The position numbers and the translations under genes were made by a program. The notes under the pieces are model-generated. The model saw nothing but the letters and a program-made list of their open reading frames with translations. It made no database searches and was not told the DNA's origin. A stretch of 64,000 bases of DNA from DASRFA01 sp035651755 (lineage in GTDB: Bacteria; Desulfobacterota; Binatia; UBA12015). The DNA is taken from contig DASRFA010000040.1 of assembly GCA_035651755.1 (NCBI GenBank), positions 62,001-126,000 of the forward strand, written 5' to 3'. Below are positions 52,818-61,126 of the stretch, in pieces. Positions within the stretch are counted from its first letter, which is position 1, and each line of letters opens with the position of its first letter.

Positions 52818-55097
52818 GTGCGCGCAGCCACTGCGTCGGCGGCGGCCGACGGCGCCGCCGCGCCGAGCGGTCGCGTGCGGCGGCTGCCCCGACCGCGAGC
52901 CGCGCTGCTCCTCGCCTCCGCGGTCGCGTACGCGGCGGTCTTCGCCGTCCTCGCGTGGCCGTGGCTCCGGGTCGCGAACGACTCGCTGCCGCGGTCGCGG
53001 GGAACGCCGTTCGTGTACGCGGACGACGCGCGCTTCATCGCCTTCGTCGTCGGCTGGGTCGCGCACGCGGTCGCGCACGAGCCGCTCCGGCTCTACGACG
53101 CCCCGATCCACCACCCGGCGCCCCTCCAGCTCGCGGGCTCGGAGCATTTCCTCGCGAGCCAGCTCGTCGCCGGTCCCGTGTTCTGGGCGACCGGCAACGC
53201 GGTGCTCGCCGCGAACGCGGCCGCGCTCGTCTCGTACCCGGCCGCGGCGGTCGCCGCACAGGCCCTTCTCCTCGAGCTCGGCGCGGCCGCGGGCCCGGCG
53301 TGGGTCGGCGGTCTCCTCTTCGCGCTCGGGCCGCTGCGCGTGCCGGCGAGCCTGCAGATCCTGCAGTACCTGAACGTCTTCCTGCCGCTCCTCGCGTGGG
53401 CGATCACGCGGCTCCGCCGCCGGCCGAGCCGCGCGCGCGCGGCGGTGCTCGCCGTCTGCCTCACGATCGGGGCGCTCAGCTCGTATCACATGGCCGCCAT
53501 GCTCGCGGTCGTGGGCGCCGTCTGGGCCGCGCTCGCGCTGCTCGATCCCGCGCCCGGTCGCGGCCTCTTCGCGCAGCGCGCGATCGCGGCGTCGGCGGTT
53601 GCGCTCGCGGCGGTCGCGGTCGTCTCGATCCCGTACTTCGTGCGGCCGGAGGCGCACGACGCGGCGCTGCTCGGCACGCTCGGCATCCGACAGCCGGGCA
53701 CGGTGGCCGACACCGTCAAGTGGTTCGCGGTCCTCGCTCCCATCCTCTTCGGCGCGCCGGCGCTCGCGCTCGCGGCCGCCGGGCTCGCGATCGCGCTCAC
53801 TCGCGGCTCGCCGACGGCGCGCCGGCTGGCGCGCTGGGGAGCGCTGCTCGTGCTCGTCGGCGGCGTGCTCATGCTGCCGCCCGAGCCGGTGCGCGCAGCG
53901 ATCGACCACTCGCCGCTCCGCTTCCTGCGCGCGCCCTGGCGCTTCGTCGCGGTGGCGGGGCTCGGAACGGCGATGCTCGCGACCGCGCTGCTCGAGTGGC
54001 TCGGATCGCGCTCGGTCGCGCTCGGGCGCGCCGGCCTCGCGCTCGCCGCCGCGCTCGCGCTCTTCCACGGACGGCGCCTCGTCGAGAACGGGGTCGATCC
54101 GATTCCCGCGCTCGCGTTCGATCGCCCGCTCTACGAGGCGGTCGCGCGCGCCGCGTCCGCGGGCGGCTCCGGTCCCCTGCTCGAGCTTCCCGTACGCGAC
54201 GCCGCCGGCGAGGGAGCGCGCAGCGACGTCCCGCGCGCGCTCACCGATCCGGACGCGATGGTCGGCGTGACGCTGCACGGGCAGCCGCTCGTGACGGGAC
54301 GGACGGGATATGCGCCGGCCCACCGCCGGATGATCGACGAGATGATTCTCCGGCTGCCGAGCGGCGATGCCCTGCAGGAGCTCGTCGACGCGACCCACCT
54401 CCGGTGGCTCCTCCTCCGGCCGGAAGGGTACTGGGACCGGATCGCCGTGCGGCGCCGGCTGCTCGCGCTGCCGGGCGTCGCGCCCGTCCTGGAGCGCGAC
54501 GGCTGGACGCTCGCGCGCGTCGACCTCCCGCCCGGTCGCGAGGGCTGGTACCGCGCGATCGCCCACCCGGACCCGCGGCGCGCGAGCCCGCTCGGAACGC
54601 CGCTCGCGCCGCTCCCGGAGGGCGCGGCGGCCGAGGTCGCCGTGTCGGGCCTGCCCTCCGCGCTCCGCGCCGGGTCGATCGTGCCGATGGACGTCGAGGT
54701 CGTGAACGCCGGCACCGCGCCGTGGCCGGTGCCGGCGTTCGTCGGCGTCCGGCTCGGGGTCTTCGTCGCAGCGATCTGGCGGCCGGTCGCCGGCGGCGAG
54801 CCGCCGCCCGGCCAGTCGTTCACCCTGCCGCGCGATCTCGCGCCGGGCGAGCGCGCGAGCGAAAGCGTCCTCCTCAAGGTGCCGCCCGCGCCCGGCGAGT
54901 ACGAGCTCGAGGTCCTCGTCAAGCAATGGGACGGCGCGCGCTTCACGGCGCCTGCGAATCGACCGTTTCGGATGCGGGTCGCGGTCGCCCCGCGGTCCGC
55001 GCGTCAGTCGGGCGTGGCGCCGCCGGACGCCGCGCTCGAGGGCGCGGCGGGGCGCGGCGCGGGCGAGCCGGGCGCGGCGTCCGCTCCGCCGCCCTGA
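52818..55097 (+). CDS. Polytopic membrane protein with periplasmic motif module (paralogue D)
   Basis: This 759-residue protein has about eleven helices. The first outside loop has TPFVYADDARFIAFVVGWVA and LYDAPIHHPAPLQLAGSEHF, matching the DRNLNLW and LAGSEHML blocks of the proteins at 23728 and 27554. The periplasmic module is GPLLELPVRDA, TLHGQPLVTGRTGYAPA, RLPSGDALQELVDA and LRWLLLRPEG. The C-terminal domain again has an Ig-like pattern (VVNAGTAPWPVPAF, PGEYELEVLVKQWDG), then a low-complexity tail that overlaps the convergent SGNH gene by 94 bases. GTG 52818 follows an Arg/Ala-rich non-coding stretch. Its function is not established. Confidence 0.7.
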   Translation: MRAATASAAADGAAAPSGRVRRLPRPRAALLLASAVAYAAVFAVLAWPWLRVANDSLPRSRGTPFVYADDARFIAFVVGWVAHAVAHEPLRLYDAPIHHPAPLQLAGSEHFLASQLVAGPVFWATGNAVLAANAAALVSYPAAAVAAQALLLELGAAAGPAWVGGLLFALGPLRVPASLQILQYLNVFLPLLAWAITRLRRRPSRARAAVLAVCLTIGALSSYHMAAMLAVVGAVWAALALLDPAPGRGLFAQRAIAASAVALAAVAVVSIPYFVRPEAHDAALLGTLGIRQPGTVADTVKWFAVLAPILFGAPALALAAAGLAIALTRGSPTARRLARWGALLVLVGGVLMLPPEPVRAAIDHSPLRFLRAPWRFVAVAGLGTAMLATALLEWLGSRSVALGRAGLALAAALALFHGRRLVENGVDPIPALAFDRPLYEAVARAASAGGSGPLLELPVRDAAGEGARSDVPRALTDPDAMVGVTLHGQPLVTGRTGYAPAHRRMIDEMILRLPSGDALQELVDATHLRWLLLRPEGYWDRIAVRRRLLALPGVAPVLERDGWTLARVDLPPGREGWYRAIAHPDPRRASPLGTPLAPLPEGAAAEVAVSGLPSALRAGSIVPMDVEVVNAGTAPWPVPAFVGVRLGVFVAAIWRPVAGGEPPPGQSFTLPRDLAPGERASESVLLKVPPAPGEYELEVLVKQWDGARFTAPANRPFRMRVAVAPRSARQSGVAPPDAALEGAAGRGAGEPGAASAPPP

Positions 55098-55930
55098 GGC
55101 GTCGCCGGAGCCGCGCGCTCGGGCGGGATTTCGACGATCGCGCGGGCGCGCAGCTCGTCGGCGAACACGCGCGCCACGACCGCGTGCCCTTCTTCGCCGG
55201 GATGCACCTCGTCGCCGAGGAGCGCATCGCCGCCCGCCGCCGCGAAGCGCTCGCCGAGGCGCACGCAGTCGGGCTCGCGGTCGCAGAGCCGGCGGTTCAC
55301 CTCGGCGATCGCGGCCGCGGGATCGCGGCGATTGGGAAGCAGCGTCGCGACCAGCACGCGAGCCCCGCTGGCGCGCGCCTCGTCCACGAGGCGGGCGATG
55401 CGGTCGGCGATCGCGTCCGGGTCGGGCGCGGGCGAGCGGCGCTCGGCGAGGTCGTTGACGCCGATGAGGAGCAGCACGACGTCGGGCCGCTCGCTCGCGA
55501 GGACCCACGCGAGGAGGTTCTCGCCGCGCGCGGGCTCGTCGCGCGGGCGGAAGTCCGGCCAGAGCGCCGTGGCGAACGCGCGGACGTGGGCCGGCTCGGA
55601 GGACGGGGCGTCGAGCCAAAATCGGGTCGTCGCGCCGCCCGCGCCGCGATTCTTGACGACCGCGGCGGCGCCCAGCTCGCGCGCGAGGCGTCCCGGGTAG
55701 CCGCCGAGCGGGTCGCGGCGCGCGTCGTTCGGGCCGCCGCCCGGGCGACCGGAGCGCGTCGTCCCGGCGGTGATGCTGTCGCCGATCGCGACGATCGTGA
55801 GCGGCGCGCGCACCGGCTCCGACGCGGCGACGGGCGTTGCCGTCGCCGCTACGGCGGCGACCGCGACCGCAGCGAGCGCGGATGCGATCGCGCGCGGCGC
55901 GCGCGCCGGGCGCTGGCCGATCGGAGACAT
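55004..55930 (-). CDS. Secreted SGNH/GDSL hydrolase
   Basis: This 308-residue protein has a signal peptide starting MSPIGQRPARAPRAIASALA. Block I is VAIGDSITAGTTRSG with the nucleophile Ser, block II is KNRGAGGATT, block III is LLIGVNDLAERR with the Asn, and the terminal block is LGDEVHPGEEGHAV with the Asp/Glu-His pair. This is the classic GDS-lipase layout. ATG 55930 is chosen because the longer in-frame start (56011) would precede the signal peptide and overlap the divergent gene. The Pro/Ala-rich last 30 residues are antisense to the previous gene's end. Confidence 0.86.
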   Translation of the reverse strand: MSPIGQRPARAPRAIASALAAVAVAAVAATATPVAASEPVRAPLTIVAIGDSITAGTTRSGRPGGGPNDARRDPLGGYPGRLARELGAAAVVKNRGAGGATTRFWLDAPSSEPAHVRAFATALWPDFRPRDEPARGENLLAWVLASERPDVVLLLIGVNDLAERRSPAPDPDAIADRIARLVDEARASGARVLVATLLPNRRDPAAAIAEVNRRLCDREPDCVRLGERFAAAGGDALLGDEVHPGEEGHAVVARVFADELRARAIVEIPPERAAPATPQGGGADAAPGSPAPRPAAPSSAASGGATPD

Positions 55931-56009
55931 GCATCGCCTCTTTGTCCGACGCCCGGCGGAGCGACAAGGCTCGCGTTTCGGCGCGGCCTCCCGTAGCCTC
56001 CCGCAGCCC

Positions 56010-56900
56010 ATGCGCCCGAGCGCTCGAGCCGAGGTCTTCCCGTGCCCCGCGTGCGACGGAAGCGGCCCGGAGGTCTTTCGGAAGCGCGGGTTCGCGATCG
56101 CCGAGTGCGAGCGCTGCGCGACCCGCTTCGTCCCGCGCGGTCGAGCGCCCGCGATGCGCTATGACGAGGGCTACTTTGCGGGCGACGCCGAGGGCGGCGG
56201 CTACGGGTCCTATCTCGAGGACCGCGAGCTCGTGCTCGCGAACTTCGAGCGGCGGGTGCGGTGGTTCGCGCCGCTCGCTTCCGGCCGCCGGCTCCTCGAC
56301 GTCGGCGCAGCCTACGGCTTCCTGCTGGCGGCGGCGCGATGCCACGGCTTCGAGGGCGTCGGCGTCGAGCCGGTCGCCGGGTGCGCGCGCTTCGCGCGCG
56401 CGGAGCTCGACGTCGACGTTCGCACCGCGACGATCGAGGCGGTCGACCTCCCGGCCGGGAGCTTCGACGTCGCGACCATGCTCGACGTGATCGAGCACCT
56501 CGACGACCCGCGCGCGGCGCTCCGCCGCGTGCACGAGCTGCTTCGGCCGGGCGGTCTCCTCGTCGTCGAGACCGGCGACCGCGACGCGCTCCTCGCGCGC
56601 GTGTCGGGTCCGCGCTGGTACTTCTACGACCCGCCGCAGCACGTGACGTTCTTCAGCCGGCGAAGCCTCGTGGCGCTGCTCGCGCGCGCGGGCTTCGGCG
56701 AGCCGGTCGCGTCCGCGCAGCTCGGCCGGGCCGTCTCGGTCCGGAACTTCGCGCACCAGCTCGGGCGCGCGCTCGGCTCGGGGCCCGCCGGCGCGGCGAG
56801 CCGGGCGCTCGCGCGCTCGCCGCTCGGCCGCATGCGCTTCCTCGTCCCCGACCGCGGCAACGCGTTCGCCGTTGCAGTCCGAAGAGTGGGGCCTGCGTGA
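56010..56900 (+). CDS. Zinc-ribbon SAM-dependent methyltransferase
   Basis: This 296-residue protein has an N-terminal zinc ribbon (CPACDGSG and CERCATRF, four Cys). A class I methyltransferase domain follows with LLDVGAAYGFLLAAARCHG, VGVEPVAGCARFARAE and FDVATMLDVIEHLDDP. LRPGGLLVVETGDRDAL and WYFYDPPQHVTFFSRRSL then follow. The last motif is common in sugar C-methyltransferases and in methylases of surface-glycan loci. ATG 56010 begins right at the ribbon. The gene starts 79 bases from the divergent SGNH hydrolase. The substrate is not shown; a deoxysugar or lipid-linked glycan is plausible. Confidence 0.87.
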   Translation: MRPSARAEVFPCPACDGSGPEVFRKRGFAIAECERCATRFVPRGRAPAMRYDEGYFAGDAEGGGYGSYLEDRELVLANFERRVRWFAPLASGRRLLDVGAAYGFLLAAARCHGFEGVGVEPVAGCARFARAELDVDVRTATIEAVDLPAGSFDVATMLDVIEHLDDPRAALRRVHELLRPGGLLVVETGDRDALLARVSGPRWYFYDPPQHVTFFSRRSLVALLARAGFGEPVASAQLGRAVSVRNFAHQLGRALGSGPAGAASRALARSPLGRMRFLVPDRGNAFAVAVRRVGPA

Positions 56901-56944
56901 CGAGCGTACGCGCTTGCCTTCGCGACGACGCCGCTTGACGCCGC

Positions 56945-58903
56945 ATGCCGCGCGTCTTCCTCGTGTGGGCCGCCTTCCTCGCGGCCGCGTCGTGGGCCGG
57001 GATCGCGCTCGCGGAAGCGGCGTGCTTCTCCGCGGCCGGCGCGCTCGGTGCGGGAGCCGTCGTCGCGGGCGCGGCGGCGATCGCGCTCGCGCGCGCGCCG
57101 GCGCCCCGCCTCGCGGGCGGCGCCGCGGTCGCCGCGGTCGCGATCGCCGCGACCGCGACCGTCCTGCCGGCGGTCGACACGACCCTCTTGAGCCAGGACG
57201 CGAGCATCCACCGCGCGAGCGGGCGGTGGCTCGCGCGCGCCGGAACGCTCGCGATCCCGGACCCGGTGCTCGCCGAGATCCCGGCCGAGGCGCGCGTGAA
57301 CCTCTTCGAGATGGGCGCCGTCGGGCTCACGCGGGTCTCCGAGTCGCGGCTTCCGGGCGGGCTCGTCGTGCCGGGACGCGGCGAATCGGTCGTCTACCCG
57401 AGCTTCGCGCACCTGCTCGCGGTCTGGATCGCGATCGCGGATCGCGTCGCGGGCGAGGCGGGCATCGCGCTCCTCCCTGGGCTCTTCGCGGCGACCGCGT
57501 GGTGGGCGGTCGGCCTCGCGGCCCTCGCTTCCGGCAGCGCGGCGAGCGCGGTCGCGACGGTCGCGCTGCTCGCGTCCTGGCTGCCCGAGCACTGGTTCGC
57601 GCGCTTCCTCATGCCGGAGATCATGGCCCAGGCTCTCGTCTGGGCGGGGTTCGCGGCGGCCGCGATCGCGTCCGCGTCCGCGCGCGACGAGGGCGACGGC
57701 GGAAGCCTCGTCGCCGGCCTCGTGTGCGGCGCGAGCCTCGGCGTCGCAGCCTTCGCGCGCCTCGAGCAGCTCACGATCTTCGTGCCCGCGCTCCTGATCG
57801 CGCGCGGGCTCCTCGCGAGCGGGCGCCGCGTCCTGCCGCGCGGCGCCGCGCTCGTCTTCGCGCTCGCCGTCGCGCACGCGACCGCACACCTCGCGATCGT
57901 GCCGACGGATTACGGGAAGCGGATCAGCCGCGTCCTGGTCGACGCCGTCGCGATCGCGTGGGTCGCGCTCGGCGCCACGCCGGCGCGCGTCCTCGCCTCG
58001 CTCGTCGCACTCTCGGCGACCGCGATCGCGCTCACATGGATCCTCCACCGCCGGCGCCGCGGGCTCCCGACGCGCGTCGCCGCCGGCGTCGCCGGGATCG
58101 CGCTCTTCGCGGCGATCCTCCGCGGCCGCATCCCCGACGAGCTTCCCGCCGTCGAGTGGCTCGCGTGGTACGTGCCGTGGCCGGCGTGGGCGGCCGCGTT
58201 GCTCGGGTCGCTGCCGTGGGCGCCGCCGAGCGGGCTCGGCGTCGCGCTGTTCATCGAGGCGCTCGACCAGGTCGTGAGCCCGCGCGTCACCGCGGAGCAG
58301 GTGTGGGCCGCGCGCCGGCTCGTGACCGTCGTGCTGCCGCTCGCCGCGGTCGCGGCCGGCTGGGCGATCGCCCGCCGCGATCGGCCGAGGTCGCGCGGCC
58401 GCGCGCTCCTCGGCGGCGCGCTCGTCGCTCTCGCGGTCGCGATCGGCGCGGCGCGCCTCGCGCCGATCGCCGGGCGGCCGATCCAGGCGGGCGGCGGCGA
58501 CTTCGTCCGGGCGATCGCGGGAGCGCTGCCGCCGCAGGCGACGGTGGTCGTCGCGCAGCCGCTCGACTGGCTGCACGTCGCTCCGTCGCTCTGGCTCGAG
58601 CACGGGCGGGAGCCCTTCGTCGCCCGCGACATGCCGCGCTTCGTCGAAGGCCTCGCGTGGCTCCTCGAGCACCGCGCCGGCCGGGACGTCTGGGCGCTGT
58701 CCGGCGCGGTCGCCGAGCCGGGCGAGAGCGTCGAACCGGCGGCGCTTCTTCCAACGCTGCCTCCCGGATGGAGCGCGCACGCCGAGCCCGCGCTCCGGTG
58801 GCGCTTCCGGTGGCTCGAACGGACGACCGACCGCGCACCGGCACGCCTCGTCGAGCGCGAGGCGACCGTGCAGCCGTTCCGGCTCGAGCCGCCGCGCTCC
58901 TAG
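56945..58903 (+). CDS. Polytopic membrane protein, GT-C-like
   Basis: This 652-residue protein has about twelve hydrophobic helices. After two helices comes an outside loop with DTTLLSQDASIHRASGRWLA, where the Asp could serve as in GT-C enzymes, then VVYPSFAHLLAVWIAIADR. LPEHWFARFLMPEIMAQALVW and AFARLEQLTIFVPALLIAR are further conserved-looking blocks. The C-terminal 130 residues are periplasmic (VVVAQPLDWLHVAPSLWLEHG). I do not recognise a named family, and it lacks the LELP/NGY module of the neighbouring paralogues. It is 44 bases after the zinc-ribbon methyltransferase, likely in the same transcript. Confidence 0.68.
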   Translation: MPRVFLVWAAFLAAASWAGIALAEAACFSAAGALGAGAVVAGAAAIALARAPAPRLAGGAAVAAVAIAATATVLPAVDTTLLSQDASIHRASGRWLARAGTLAIPDPVLAEIPAEARVNLFEMGAVGLTRVSESRLPGGLVVPGRGESVVYPSFAHLLAVWIAIADRVAGEAGIALLPGLFAATAWWAVGLAALASGSAASAVATVALLASWLPEHWFARFLMPEIMAQALVWAGFAAAAIASASARDEGDGGSLVAGLVCGASLGVAAFARLEQLTIFVPALLIARGLLASGRRVLPRGAALVFALAVAHATAHLAIVPTDYGKRISRVLVDAVAIAWVALGATPARVLASLVALSATAIALTWILHRRRRGLPTRVAAGVAGIALFAAILRGRIPDELPAVEWLAWYVPWPAWAAALLGSLPWAPPSGLGVALFIEALDQVVSPRVTAEQVWAARRLVTVVLPLAAVAAGWAIARRDRPRSRGRALLGGALVALAVAIGAARLAPIAGRPIQAGGGDFVRAIAGALPPQATVVVAQPLDWLHVAPSLWLEHGREPFVARDMPRFVEGLAWLLEHRAGRDVWALSGAVAEPGESVEPAALLPTLPPGWSAHAEPALRWRFRWLERTTDRAPARLVEREATVQPFRLEPPRS

Positions 58904-58914
58904 CCGGGACGCGG

Positions 58915-60654
58915 TCAGGACGCCGGCGGGCGCAACGCGAACAGCAGCGTGTCGCCGTCGCGCGCGACGAGCGCCAGGTCCGCGCGCGGCCCGCGCGCGA
59001 GCTCGAGCCACGCCGCGCGCCGCTCCGGATCCGCGATCTCGGCCGTCTGCACGAGGACCTGCGACAGGCCCGTCGTCCGCCGGAGCTCCGCCAGGGCTTC
59101 CGCGTCGGGGAGCCGGCTCGCGAGGGCCATGCGCTCGCGGAAGCCGGCGGGGAAGTAGCTGTTGTAGCCGTTCAGGAGGGGGCGCCCGTGGAAGATCGAG
59201 CGGTACATCGCGCGCGCATGAAAGGGCGGAAGCACGTCGAAGGGACCGAGCGGCAGCTCGAGCAGCGGGCCGGATCCCGCGCGCAGCGCCTCCACGATCG
59301 GGTCGTCGGCGCGGAGCGCAGGCTGCGTCGGGTAGGCATCGGGCAGCGGACGGCGCTCGAAGGCGGGACGTCCGAAGCCGCGCTGGTACTCGCGATGGGC
59401 GAGCAGCGCGATCGCCGCCGCGAGCACGGCGCGCGCGATCGCGCCGCGGGCGGGTCCCCGAGAGGCGCCCGGACGCGCGGGTGCTGCCTTCGCCGTGTCC
59501 GCGAGGCGAGCGACCGCGCGCGCGATCTCCGCGAACCCGAGGCCCGCCGCGAGCGCGAGGCCGCCGAGCGCGGCGATCGCGAGGCGCTCGGTCCCCCGCA
59601 GGTGGCGGAGCGTCGGCAGCCACGCGTACCAGGGCGGCTCCAGCGTGAGCCCTGCGATCGCGACCGCGCGTGGCAGCGCGGCGACCGCGCCCACGAGCGC
59701 GAAGGCGCAGCACGCGGCCCACGCGCTCGCCGGCGTCGCCGCCGCGCGGCCGCGCGCGAGGCGCAGGAAGCCGCCGACCGCCGCGACGACGAGCGCGATC
59801 GGCGCGAGCGACGCCGGCGACTGGTAGCCCCAGAGCGCGCGCGCGAGCGGGACCGCCGCCTCGCCCCCGCGCCACACGGTCTGCTGCGCGAGCTCGGGGT
59901 TCTCCGTGCGAAGCCGGAGGTAGGGCGCGTAGAACGGCGCGAGCAGCGCGATGGCGATGGCGAGCGCGGCCGCGAGCGCCGCGCCGGATTGCCGCGTGGG
60001 GGCGCGCGCGAGGCGGACGGCGGCGAGCACCGCGAGCGGCGCGAGCACGGCGGGCGCGACGTACACTTGATCGCTCAGACCCTGCAGGGCGACCAGGACC
60101 GCGAGCCCGACGATCCAGCGCGCGCGCGGGCGCGGCGCGGCCGCCAAGTAGACGATCCAGGGCAGCCAGACCAGCACGCCGTAGAACGGCGCGGTCGGCA
60201 CGAACTCCCACAGCACCCACCGGTCGGTGAGGAAGGCCCACGCAGCCGTGAGCCCGGCGAGGTGCGAGCCGGTCCACGCGCGCGCGACGAGGTGGAAGCT
60301 CGCCGCGGTGAGCGCGACGCCGACGAGGAAGAGGGCGTTCGCAGCGAGCGCGGGATTTCCGGTCGCGAGGAAGGGCGGCGCGAAGAGCGGCAGCGCTCCG
60401 AGCGCGAGCGGGCCGTACGCGATCGGCGAGGGCTCGGGATGGAACGCGGTGCCGGCGAAGAGGTGCGTCGGCCGCGCGACGAGGTTCCGGCTCTCGCTGG
60501 CGAGGATCCACGCGATCGCGGGGAGGTCGAAGCGACAGGCGCCGTGCGCGTCCGGAAGGTCGCTCGCGATGCGCGCGGCGAGCGGCCACGTGAGCCACGC
60601 GACCGCGACGAGGTACGCGCAGAACGCGCCGGCGGCGCGGAGGACCGACCTCAT
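58915..60654 (-). CDS. Polytopic membrane protein with periplasmic motif module (paralogue E)
   Basis: This 579-residue protein starts MRSVLRAAGAFCAYL and has about eleven helices. AWLTWPLAARIASDLPD, CRFDLPAIAWILASESRNL and ATGNPALAANALFLVG align nearly residue by residue with the protein at 61127. FLTDRWVLWEFVPTAPFYG is the most conserved segment. The periplasmic module reads GPLLELPLGPFD, SIFHGRPLLNGYNSYFP, RLPDAEALAELRRTTGL and QVLVQTAEI. It ends LLFALRPPAS with no Ig-like extension. It and the next gene look like a tandem duplication separated by a degraded gene. Activity is unproven. Confidence 0.72.
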   Translation of the reverse strand: MRSVLRAAGAFCAYLVAVAWLTWPLAARIASDLPDAHGACRFDLPAIAWILASESRNLVARPTHLFAGTAFHPEPSPIAYGPLALGALPLFAPPFLATGNPALAANALFLVGVALTAASFHLVARAWTGSHLAGLTAAWAFLTDRWVLWEFVPTAPFYGVLVWLPWIVYLAAAPRPRARWIVGLAVLVALQGLSDQVYVAPAVLAPLAVLAAVRLARAPTRQSGAALAAALAIAIALLAPFYAPYLRLRTENPELAQQTVWRGGEAAVPLARALWGYQSPASLAPIALVVAAVGGFLRLARGRAAATPASAWAACCAFALVGAVAALPRAVAIAGLTLEPPWYAWLPTLRHLRGTERLAIAALGGLALAAGLGFAEIARAVARLADTAKAAPARPGASRGPARGAIARAVLAAAIALLAHREYQRGFGRPAFERRPLPDAYPTQPALRADDPIVEALRAGSGPLLELPLGPFDVLPPFHARAMYRSIFHGRPLLNGYNSYFPAGFRERMALASRLPDAEALAELRRTTGLSQVLVQTAEIADPERRAAWLELARGPRADLALVARDGDTLLFALRPPAS

Positions 60655-60738
60655 CGCACGTCGGCCTTGGACATCACCGGGGGCGTGTGACACGATCCGC
60701 GCTCGCCTCGCAACGGGGCTTCCCTTCGCGAGTCTTCC

Positions 60739-61124
60739 TTGAGATCCCCTTCGAGCCGCGCGGCCGCCTCCGCGCTCCGGCTCTCGCGCGTGGCGCGGAT
60801 CACGCTGCTCTTCTTCGCGGCGGCGCTCGCGGTCGGGATCGCCGCGACCGTGTACGGCTTCCTCGCGCACGGGCCGGAGCGTCGGGTCCCGCCAGTCGCG
60901 ATGCTGGCCGCTGCGGGGATCAGGGCACCGAGCGCTACCTGCGGGCCGAGCACCTGCCTGCGATCGCCGGCCTCCGGCCGATCGCCGTCGCGTACTTCAC
61001 GTTCGTGCCGGACTTCGCTCCACCGGCCCTCGTCGCGCGGCTCGCCCGCATCGAGGCGCGGCTCGAGCGCAGCCGCCTGCGTCGCTTCGCAGCGCACTTC
61101 GTCGTCGTGTTCGAGCGCGCGTAG
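60739..61124 (+). pseudogene. Degraded gene: membrane-anchor start joined out of frame to methyltransferase C-terminus
   Basis: One frame begins at TTG 60739 and encodes a plausible membrane anchor (RITLLFFAAALAVGIAATVY). Its coding character stops near 60918. A different frame then reads DQGTERYLRAEHLPAIAG, AVAYFTFVPDFAPPALVARL and RSRLRRFAAHFVVVFERA, which resembles the C-terminal end of class I methyltransferases. Motif I and the rest of the SAM fold are missing. The join suggests a deletion with frameshift between two former genes, or one rearranged gene. It lies between the tandem paralogues E and F, on the other strand. Confidence is modest because the segments are short. Confidence 0.45.
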
Positions 61125-61126
61125 CG

